Source of the DNA: Apus apus
Taxonomy: Eukaryota > Chordata > Aves > Apodiformes > Apodidae
DNA: 64,000 nt
Direction: 5' to 3'
Assembly (NCBI RefSeq): GCF_020740795.1
Contig: NC_067283.1
Span: 45,249,659-45,313,658, forward strand
The number at the start of each line of letters is the position of its first letter. Position 1 is the first letter of the stretch. This document shows, one piece after another, positions 51,091 through 63,000 of the stretch. A model generated the notes under the pieces. The model saw only the letters and a list, made by a program, of their open reading frames with translations, did no database searches and was not told where the DNA came from. The translations under genes and the position numbers were made by a program.

Positions 51091-54000
51091 CTTCAGCAGA
51101 GGAAGAAAGAAAAAAAAAAAAGGTGGCTTAGCTCAAGTCTGTGTTTAGCTCAAGAAGCTTCTGATAAGAAAGACACAGCTCATTAGTTTTCTAAAACTGA
51201 AAATAATAAAACGAACACCTACATTTTGAATAGGTTTTGCAAGCTCCCTACCCTGTGACAGATCTCACTGCCAGCACTAGTACAAGCCATGTTACAGTAA
51301 CTAATATTAGAGGTCACGGATCAAAATACTCGGCATAGGGACTTGTGGCCTCAACTCCTGGGAAAAGGAGACACATGATGGGTAAAGTTGCAGTCCCCTC
51401 CAGAGGTTTCAGGTGGCTGGGGCTGCTGGAGGGGAAGGGCCTGCCCCATCCACCTGTTGGGCAGGTGAAGAGCACCCCGAGAGGGCAGGCACACCTGGAT
51501 GAGGTAGTCAGCAATGTACTCCGGTTTCAGGCAGTTCACTCCCTGGACTGCAGCCTCTGCTACGTTCACTCTGCTGTCATCTGGCTTCAGCTTGCTGAAG
51601 TCAGCAAAGAGATGAGTTGCTTCTTTAAAGAGAGATGCAGAATGACCAGAAAACACCTACAGATGAAAACACAACAGACAAAACCGAGTTTATTTCTCTG
51701 TTTCTTTGCCAGGACAAATGTAGCTCATGACCCACAATTTCACTCATGGAATTAACTAACTAGCAAGCCAGTGGGAAATAAAATACCATTTACAGCTGCA
51801 CTTTGTACCATCACACACCTTTCAAGAAGGACGATCCTTCTCACCAGAGCAGGGCACAGAAATTCTGTCTTCAGTTCCCACCAGCACTACTGACTTGTGT
51901 GGCCTCAGACAAGCTGCCTGGCCTGACCCACATGCAAAATGAAGATTTCCTCCCACTCTTTGACCAAGTCTCAGCTATCCTGTGTAAGCAGTTTTGTCCA
52001 TTAAGACATTTAACTCACAAAAAAACACAGAGGTTATCAGAAAGAAAATAAAACCCCTAATAAAAACAGATAGATTTAAGTATTTTTTCAAAAAACAACA
52101 TACTTTTGCTCCTCCTGACTGAAGAAGGCGCCTGAATCCTGCTTCCTTGGTTTGGTCAACATTCAGGATCACTTTCCAGCCACTGAAAGCTCCCTAGACA
52201 AGAGGCTCCAGTTAGTAAGAAGTACACTGGTACTAAAAAGGCACAAGGATTTAATGGGTCTGTAATCTGCCCCTTTCATGAATATCCATCAGATGAACAT
52301 TTGCTATCACCTACTTCTGTCTTTCAGCGTAGGTGGCAAAAAAAAAAACAAACCCACACATATTGAGCCAACACCAGTCAGGCATCTTGCCACCAAGACC
52401 TTTTACCTGCATAGCAAGACAGGAAAAACAAATCTATGAGAAGGCCCTTAGCAATAAGGATTTTTTCCAGAACACCAGACACTCATCTTTAGAAACAGAT
52501 CTTACTTGAACACAACATTTCCCCCCTGCCCCATGCACTATATTATCCTCTCAGTTACAGTAGCAGCACCTAGGGCCAGCTGGTTTCCCCTACAAGCACT
52601 CACTCTGGTTTCTAAGTAGGCAAAGGGGAACAGAGGGTTTGTTACAAGCATTTAATTAAAAAGGCTATTGTAAAATACATGCAAATCAGGATTCATCCTG
52701 ATGCGACTGAAACATCAGTGCTGTTTCTGCTTCTCAATGAACACTCAACAGCAATGCCTGATTTGAGAGGAATTAGAAGTCTTTGGGGACCCTAATTCCC
52801 ACTTAAAAAAAATCTCATTGGAAGACTGTGAAACTTGCACTATAAACATCATGGAAGGTGCTTTATGAAAGGTGCAAACTTGTGGCATGTTTGAAGCACA
52901 GCCCTGCTAGAGCTATAAAAATGCTGTCCAGAGAGCTGTATTCACCTACAGGGCACAGCACAGGACTTGTGACTCCTAAGGCCAGTACCAGTTACTGGTG
53001 AATACAGCTCTCTGGACAGCAAGAGGTCTGAAGTGTAATCACCGTCGTCATGGCCAAGGGACCTTTGCATACATAAGTAGCTACATTCCAGCTTTGCAAA
53101 AAGATTAAGACTTCCAATATGCGAACACTTACAGTTTTTTCAAACAAAATTACTTAACTAGAATATATCCAGCTAAGCCATTTTGATCTTAGTAACAAGG
53201 CAGATTACATTTCTCTGCCAGTTACATTTCTGAGCTCTTTGGTGACAAGCCCTATCCTGTCCACCCACACTGTACAACTTCCACGAGTATATAAATACCT
53301 CAACAATACCAGTTTCTTGCCTCCCTTTATGAATTTTTTTCCTCCACCTCATGGCTGCAAGTGCTAGTTTCTTCTGGTTTACATTGATTCCAGGCAAGAC
53401 ATTAAGTATGGAATTACTTCCCCACTCATAATCTTCTTCCTAGAACAATCATAAACTTTAATTACAACTAGTCCTGCCAACTTTAAACAGCAGAAAAATA
53501 AAGAAAAAGAATAAACACACCAAGATGAAAAACACAAAAAAACACCAAAACAACGAATCCCAACTCACTCTAGCTTTATATAATGTTTTTATCTGGCTAA
53601 AACAGCTCTAGTTAAGATTAGAGATATAGCTCTTAACTGCACACATATATCTCAATCAACTAATTTTTTTAATAACATTAAGTTGCATCATAGACAAACA
53701 GATTCCTCCTGCAATGGAATTCAACAGGAAGACAAAGCAACTCACTACTCTGGACACCATTGATTCTGCATTTCTGCAGTGTCTTCCAAAACAATGAAAG
53801 TTAGTTTTGATACATAAAGATAAGATCCAGTCTACAGGCATTATTTTAAAGTTAGCCTGCTCAATGTAAAAGAACTACTAGATCCAGGAGAAGTGTAAAA
53901 TACTGGTGAGGAAGGTGAGGAGTTGGAAAAGAGTGTTTAAAAACGTTTATGTACATAGTTACAGAGTTGGATCACTTAAAACTATTATGTTCATTTATTG

Positions 54001-57000
54001 AAAGGATCGGGTTTTAATTCCTGCTATAAAAAGATCCATAAAACTTCAGCTGATACCAATGAAAATTTACCAAAAGGTACTCATGCTTCAATTTTTAGAA
54101 CAAACTATAAAAACATAAGTATTTTGTTTGTCCTTTAGCAGGAGTTTGGTCCAGGACTAGTTTTCAGAAAAAAGTTTGCAAAAAATTTCTCAGATTTTGG
54201 ATCCCCTTAAACTTCCAAGGCTTGGGCACTTCAAACTGCTAATTGCTTTTGAGAGTCAAGTCCCCTTCCTAGTAGTGCAAAATAAAAAAAATAAAAATGA
54301 GAAAGGTGCAACATGAAATCAATTTCTTAATAATAAAATCACATGCCTGAACAAAGCAGCCAGCTCCTCTACATGCCTGCAGGTAGGAACGATGAAGCAC
54401 CCATTTCCCAGCTGCCATCGAAGCCAAGAACTTTTCATTTCGAAGGGGATGTCCCACAATAATGTGTGTGCAACTGGGATCAAAGCACTGTTTCTCAAGT
54501 ACTATTCCACCTGGGAAGCGAGGAATTCATTTAAATAAAAATATTTAAAGGTCATGCTGTACCACAGAAAGGATTAACCCGAAGTGAGAACTATGTGAAT
54601 TGAGATATAGTTAACTCAAGTTTAGACTGAAAGCATTATCATTGAAGTGACATGGGCAGAAGCTGGCAAGAAAGGAGGAGTAGTCAGGAAAAAGTGGCTC
54701 TGATAAAAATAAAGTGCCACTCTAACACAGAGAGGAATGAGAGACACCAGAGGACAGCAGTCCTGAGCAATCCCAACAGTAAAGAATGAGGCCCTTGTGG
54801 GGACAGCTAAAAAAAACCCTGCAAGAAGACAAAACCATTGCTGTTTTATGAAGCTGATGGCTCTCATAATAATATATTCAAAAACTGCTCAGAAGCACAG
54901 AAAGCCATAAATTTGAGACCTCAAATCTGATGAGTCATGAACAGAAGCCCTTTCTTTCCCCCAATGAGCCACAGCCTACCAGCTTATAGACACACACTAT
55001 TGTTTGCATTTTACAAATATCTAGTACCTAATTCCTCAATCAGATGGCAGTAATCAAATCTTTCTTGAGGATTAAGAGAAGACAGCTGAAATTTACGTTG
55101 TTTTTCTGGTTCTTCACCAGCCTTCTCATCTTCTGCAACAACCTGGAAATACAGTAACAGATTTTGAAAATACAACAGAAACATTAGGTTGACAGCTGAC
55201 TATTTCTCTGCCTAGCATTCTGGGTTATTTTTATATTAAGTTTTCTTTTAGTCAGGAAAAGCAGAACCAAACCTATCAATCACTTGACAAAAGATTGAAT
55301 CTTATCATATCAATGTTAGGCTCCTGTTTAACATCTTCTTGCTTCCCCCTTTCTTCAGGGCACAGCTGAACCAATCTGTCATAAAAAACTAATCCTTATA
55401 TCCATGCCAAGTTGAACACATGAAGGAATCATCACCCATCTACCACACTGCCTAATTCATTCAGACCTTCAATAACTTCAAGGGCCTCTATGCATTTCCA
55501 CCACACCCTATTTACTAACATGACACGTTGTGTCTCTGAAGACACGCAGCTGCTGGAAGTTTGTGCATCCAGGGATACACGGTGGGCAAAAGACTAACCT
55601 CATTTTCCCAGCCCCTTCCAAGTTCACCATAACAAAGCAGAAGATCAAATAAGGTTTTTGGAAGAAAAATAATTTTCAGTTTGTACCTAAACACAAATTC
55701 CAGATACCACCAAGGAAACAAAAGTCTAAACTTTTTTTTCCCCATCATCCCAATGTGGCTGGAGGAGCTTCAAGTAATACACATAGCAACTCCATCCCCA
55801 AGCACACCTTCGCATTCCAGCAGGAGCTGGATAAAAAGCTTTACTTAATTTAACAATCATTATTTGTTCAAAATCTCAAATAAAGGAGGAAAAAAGAACT
55901 AGAACTGCACAAAAGTAATCCACTTGAAAATTTTTAAATGCAAATATTCACCTATTTTATATTTCAAAAGGTCTTGAAGTGTCACTACATCTCAGAAGAC
56001 AAATAATCATAAACATTTCTTCATATGACAAACCTTTTCTTTGGGCTGTGGTGCCACAGGAGGGTTAGCCAGTGGGAAAGCAATGCTGGGGGCCTGTGGA
56101 GTGGGGATCAAGTGATCTTTAATTGGTGTTTCAGGATCTCTACACACAGGATTTTCTAGACCTTCAACCAAATCTCCATCCCCAGCCTCAGGAACAGCTG
56201 TCAAAGGAAAGCATTTTTGCATGACCTGTCTTTGGCTGAATATAATTATAGATTAAAAAAAAAAAAATTAAAAGCAGCTATCCTAAAAGGACAATACACA
56301 GCTGGTGCTACAAAATGTGCAGTTACATTTTCACCATTGCCTTTCTCAAAGATGCTCTTCCTTATACCACAAACTACCAATCGGAATATTGCCTCTTGTT
56401 TTGGAAAAAAAATATGGAAAAAGAAAAACCTCAAATAGCCTAATTTCTTTGGCTAAGCTGCATCAATTCAGTTGAATCAAAAATCAACTGAATGCTGCGT
56501 GTAGCTAATGTTCTTCAACCTCCCCTAGGACAGGAGTCAGTTGTTAGGAAGCCTGTTGCCACAAGAAGAAACTCTGTAAGTAGACTGAAGGAAGGAGTTG
56601 AGGGCAGGAGGGTAAGAGAAATAAACGATTCAGCCATGTCTAAGGAGGCAGGAATGGCAAGAAAGCAGAAACAAATTGGAAACCATAATTATGTTGCTTC
56701 CTTAGTCCTAGCAGTAGACTAAGCATCTTCACTGAATCCTGACCGAGCTACATCCATTGGCAGCTCTGACACATCTGTTTTTCAGGCTCATGGGTAACTT
56801 CTTCCTGGATCTCCATTCTTCACCTAAAAGTATTTTCACTATAATTAAAAAGCTCCTGCTACTGGTATTCCCATTTGAATTCGACTATACCTACCTACTT
56901 AAAAAGTAGCTGTGGTTCCTAATAAAAATGTGGAAGATTTCCTAAAGCTGATGCAGGCTACTTTTAAAACAGGTGCTGCCTTAGTGTTTGACCACAAATG

Positions 57001-60000
57001 GCAGATGGACAGGAAAGATTCCTTTTAAAAACAACAACACATAATGGAGCTCAAAGATGCAAAATTGTATTTTTGGCATTCAAGAAATGGCAACAATGCT
57101 CAGTTTGGTTTGTTTTTTTTTGTTGTTAAAGGAGAATTCAAACAGTACTGTATTTTAAAAGTCTGTATTTTTACAAGTCTAAAATGGATAATGTACCAAA
57201 GAAGAAATATATTGTGTTTCTGATTTTACCTATACCAGCAATCTCTGCATCTGCTAAAGATCCTCTGAAGGTAGACTCATCCAAGTTCTTATTGACATTA
57301 CTCTGACCTTGCTCGGGATACTGGGAAGGACTATTCGGCCACTGAAAGTTGCTGACAAGTCTTGCTCTTTCCTCCCTCGCAGTAGGGTCATCCCAGATGA
57401 TCTGCTCACTCTGGGATGGCTCTGTATTTATATCTGTGAGTGCCTGACGGGATTGCCTAAGGAAAAAGAAACACAGATCCCTTCAATATTTATTTTACAG
57501 AAGACTACCATACCAGAAGGCAATGTGTTAATGATCATACCAACTGCAGTGTCCAAGCAAAGTCAGTATTAGAAAGCAGTGCTACAAAAAGGGAAAATTT
57601 CAGCATAAAAGCAACTCCAGCAGCCCTGCTTTAGAGCTCAAGACCTATGCTATGTTTAAAGAGAGAAGAATAGAGGAGAAACATTCACAGAGGCGCTTTG
57701 CAGGAATATCTGTTACTTGTATATCATCTATGTACTGAAATACTGCAGCAATGGTTTCTTCATAATCTGTAAGAACACTAACTAATGTGAAGAAAGATAT
57801 ATCAAGTGGTATAATTACATTCAAAATTAAAAAGCAATCATACTATTGCATGATTTTCTGAAAAACAAAAATCAACTCTGGATTAAGGTAACATTCATTC
57901 AGACTTTAACTAGCATGACCAGTTAAAGATTCTGAATTGCAACTCAAGCACATCAACAGAGAAAGACAATATATCTGCAAACTCTCGAGACCTATTCATG
58001 TTTCAATGACTGTCTAAGTAGGCATAGGGAGGACAAAATAAGACACTTTGAAACAAAAATCAATACCTTAGAGCTTCCAAGACCCTACTTCGGCCATTTC
58101 GCACAGATCTCGTGCTGTCAGGAGTGGTTGGAGAACCATCCAAACTGTTCCTCGAAAGGGAACCTCTTTGGCCCTGTGGTTTCACTAACGATGTGGCAGA
58201 CATGAGCTCCTGCAGCTGCCTTTGGAAGTTCTCCCTCATTTCTAGTGCTTGGGTTAAAACTTGAGGAGAAAGAAAATTCACAAGATCAAGACCATTATAT
58301 CATAAGAAGTGAAAAATAACTGAAATTCCAGCCAACTTCGCCTCTCAACCCCTGCTCTCCCAGCACCAGGACAAAAACTATACATTAAGAAGAGGAAAAG
58401 ATACCTGTGAAAAAGTATCTAGGAAAACTACTTATGTCCTTAGTCACCCATCTCTCCATTTGGCTCACTTCCAAATTTGCTTGCATGATCTAACTTATAT
58501 CCACAATTCTCCCTTAACTCATTTATTTACATAACAAAAAAGTAATACTTCTGAACCAGTGATTTGTCACATTAAAAGACAAACTTTAGTGTTTTAAAAA
58601 CAAAGAAACAGCAACTAAGTAATTTGCAACAGATGATCATGATTTTTTTATGGGCTGTCAGTCTTCACAAGAGAGAACAAAACCCCTCACATCCAGCAAC
58701 AATAAAGGGCTGGCTGTATTCCAGTGGTACATACATTAGTACCTAAGCTTCCAAATAAAGGTACTCATTCATGTATCAGCCAAGTACATTCAACACCTGA
58801 AACTGTAAAAGGCTTATATGTGTTCCACAACTGTTTGAAAACAGTAATTTACACTTACCTCCTTTGGATTCACTTCTTACAGTTTGTTCTTCCCCTGTAG
58901 TGATTGTTTCTTTTATTTGGTCAGCAGTTACACCATCCTCTTCATCCTCTGGAATAATCTAAAAACAGAGAAGGCAAGTAGAACTCTCAAACACCAAAAC
59001 CATGTTCAACGTTTGTATAAATTCTGAAGATTATTAGTCTTAAGAGTAAATCTAACCTTTCTGCTACCACAGTGACTGCAAAACAGTGAACACCAGCATC
59101 AATGACAACACCTATTCTGCAGTCTAAATATCTACTAAGGCAAGTTCACACCTTGAATCTCTTTACCTACAAAAGGCAAAGACTGGACCTACATAATTTC
59201 AAATTTGGGAATTGCTTCTAATCTTGAAATGCCTGTGTCTTCCTCCATCACCCTACAAGAGAAGCATTACAAATGCAGAAAAAACTTTAAGGAACATCTG
59301 AGATAGCTACTATTAAGTACTAGCTAAACCTGATTCTGGGCATCATTGAGTAAGATTCAATGGTTTTTATTACTACGATAAAATAACAATTGACTGAATC
59401 CAAACATGAATTCATATCACACATTATACCTCATTTTCCTCTGCTGGTCTTCCAGTTGATGGAAGTTTACTGGAGGAGGAGAGCCTGACATCCTCCACTG
59501 CACTGATATCCAAGCTCATTTTGGGATTGTAAGTGTGAGGAAAGAGAGATTCAGGCAGCCGTTTATATTCTTGGGCACTCTGTAATAACATAATCAAGAT
59601 GAGAAACTGATGAGATGAAAGAGAAATTCCACATCTTAACAGAGCAAAAGTATAGGAACACCATAAAAAGAAGTACTTGACACGAGAAAAATGTGGCTCT
59701 CATTCTGGGAAACATAGCAGAAATGTTCAATGGAAGGTAACTTCTCCTTAAGGACAAAAAAAGGTGAAAGTACATCAACGAAAACTGATTGGTCAATTTA
59801 CAAATGCAAAACAGGATGCAAAACATCAGTTCCTATAGGTGTTCAAGATAAATTCAAACAGAAAATAAATTGCCATATAACTGGTTTTAAACCTCCATTT
59901 CCCTTAACTTTTAATAAGGGAACAAACTGAGCTGCATACCTCTAAAAGCCAGTGCTCTGAAACAATATATATGCCCCGTTCTTTAACTGATTTGTACTCC

Positions 60001-63000
60001 TTATTGTTGTCATTTTGTCCTCCCTTATAGATGAAGTGTGTTACTGTTTCATCAAAGCACCATCTAGAAAATAAAATAGAACTTGAAGATACAATTTCCT
60101 GTGAAAAAGTATTAAGAAAACCATCCCAGAAATTGTTTTATCCCTTAGTCATGTTAAAATACTGTTTTGCCTAAACAAACAACTTTACCAAAGACAGCAT
60201 TCAGTTTCAGGACAGAAAAATGTCAGTGTCCTTAAGAAAAAAAAAAAAAAGTCTGAGAAACTTAGGTATTTGCTATCTAACACAAACATCTTCAGCATTT
60301 CTAAGCTACTAGTAAACATAAGGGCAACTTCCTCATCTGCACTGTCAGTATAAAATATATAAAATATATAAAATACATAAATCAGATTTAGTGGGAGCAG
60401 AATTCTGTCTTACATCTGAAAGGTTAGTTTGTATCTTCTATTTGTGACAGCTTTTTTTTCCTAAGCTTTCCTAAACCCACTAACTTAGCTGTGCTTAGAA
60501 ACTATGAAATACTTAGTTTTGAGCCAGGGAGAAAGAAACACACACACAAACTCAGAACAGATCCAAAACCTAAAATATAAAGCAAATCTTAAACTACCAA
60601 AAAGGTAAAATGTTTTGTAGTCTTCTTCAGATTAGAAGTGGATGGACACATTTGGCAACAGAAATTGTTTAAGGTGCTGAAATCTAATGTTTAGCTGTGG
60701 GAAACAGTTCTTCCTCTTCCCCATGTAAGTCTAAACAAAATGCTTTTTTGCTATAGCAAAAGGTCATATAGATAAACATACTAGAACACCAAGGCTCATA
60801 ATTATCAGAAGTCACAACAGTGCAGAAGCTTAGAAGCTGTTTGTATCAGTTAATACCTGTAGTCTGCCCCAAGAGAAGCTGCTACTGCATTCAGTTCACT
60901 TTGCTTCTTACTAAGTTTTTTACTAACATATATAACAACATCAGCTAGAGGCTTGGGTTCTTCTTCCTGTTCAAGCAGCAGGGAAGAAACAAAGAGTCAT
61001 GTTTGGGAAGTTTCTGCATCAGTAACAAAAATACTTTAATATTAGCATATCGCATAGTAAAATATGTAATAACAATAAAACTAAGATAAACACATTTAAT
61101 CTTATTTTTGCTGCCCCCAAACTCCATGGTCAAAACCCAGCACTATTAGCATTCCATGCACTAAGAATCCAAGGATAAAAGATTCACTCTCAGCCAGTCT
61201 CCCTGGAACATACTCTGCTCCTTCCACTGCAGACTGAGCAGTTCCTGAACCCTGAAATACGGGAATTGTCTAAGCTGATGCCACACAAGTATTTCGCTGT
61301 ACTGGGGTGAAAAGAAAGGTAAAAATAAGCTAAAAACCAAGAAGTGACAGCCTCCCCTTAGAATCATAGAATGGTTTGGGTTGGAAAGAGAACTTATGTT
61401 GGGGGCCCCAGAGCTGGACACAGAACTCCAGGTGAGGTCTCATAAGGGTGAAGCAGAGAGGGAGAATCACCTCCCTCAACATGTTCTTTCCCCTCCTCCA
61501 GAGGAAACAGTGGCAAGCAATACACGAGTGCTCCCTTTCCTCCTACATCTTCTGTTTTCTCTCACTACAGTAGATTAGACTAAGTTAGATTAGGCAAGAT
61601 GACTACAAGAAAGGGTAACAATGTGTCTTCATATGGGGGTAAGCAAGTGATCACATCTTGTGCTTCCTAGTATGCAGAAGAACAGCACCTTACAGAGGAA
61701 GACAGGAAAAGAGGACAAATGCATTGAAAAAGAACTCCTAACTTTAGTACACTACAGAGTATTTAATCTTGCTCATCTGGAGCCTGGGAATTTAAGTGTA
61801 ATTAAATCCTCTCATGCCAACACTACAACGTCTAATTTGGCACATATGTATATGCCATGTTATTTGTGAACTGCTTAATATTCAAGATAGTACAGACAGT
61901 AGAAAAAGGTTTTAAAATTCTTTCCTTCCTTAAATAGCAAAAGATATGGAGTTTTCTTAAGTAAACCTATGCTCCAGAAACTCAAATCCAAAACTTCCTA
62001 CCACTTCTGGCTGTGCAGCAGTCAGTTGAGGGCTGGCTGTAAGAGCTACTGCATTCCTTGTACTGTTTGCCAGGGCCAATTTCAAGTTTCTGCCAATAAC
62101 TTCAGAGAGAGGTGTGCTCAGTTTCCTCGTTTTTTGATCATGGCCTCCTGGAGTTTCCAAAGCTGCCAGAGCATCCTACCCCAAAAAAAAAAGTGACTGA
62201 GTTTCATTAATGCAGTATAGAATTCTGTATATAGCCTGTAGTAAGATTTCATACTCCTAAACCAGGATGGAGTATACAGTAGCAGCTAGCATGCACAACT
62301 GTTCTACCACTGCACAAAAGCAGTACAAGGCAAACCCAATGTTAGAGCCTGCATAAGCAAAAAAGGAAGACAGAATGTAAATCTTTTTTCACTTCCATCA
62401 AGGAAAAGTGCCCACAGTACAAAAGCCAGCGGCCAAACCCTCTCCTAATCCAAATCAACTATTAAATTTAATAATACTGCCCCTACAAGAGTTGCATATG
62501 AGCATGTGATTTTATCTGCACCTTTAAAGCACTGAGTTGCCTACTGCCCTTTTAATAAAAGGGGAAGTCTTGGTCTAGAATATCCTGCTTTTGAAAATTA
62601 TCAAAGTGGTGAACTATTATATTTCAAAAAGCAGAGTACCAGTTGAATCACAGAATGGTTTGGGTTGGGACATTTAAAGGTTATCTAGTCCATCCCCCCT
62701 GCCATAAGTAGGGACATAGAATCATAGAATTATATTGGTTGGAAGGGATCTTAAAGACTATCTAGATCTAACCCCCCTGCCATGGGCAGGGACACCTCCC
62801 ACTAGACCAGGTTGCTCAGAGCTTCATCCAACCCAGCCTTGAACACTTCCAGGGAGGGGGCATCCACAGCTTCCCTGGGCAACCTGCTCCAGTGTCTCCC
62901 TGTCCTCACCGTAAACAATTTCCTCCTAATACCTTATCTAAATCTATCTTCTTGCCATTTAAAAACACTACGCTTCATCCTATCACTACACTCCCTGATA

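Noticed and set aside
51975-52172. 66-codon minus-strand ORF ending [16 protein letters not shown]
   Set aside because: Only the part down to 52104 is TOPBP1 exon; the rest is intron read-through.
61381-61578. 65-codon + strand ORF
   Set aside because: It is an antisense reading of a CR1 fragment and flanking intron.
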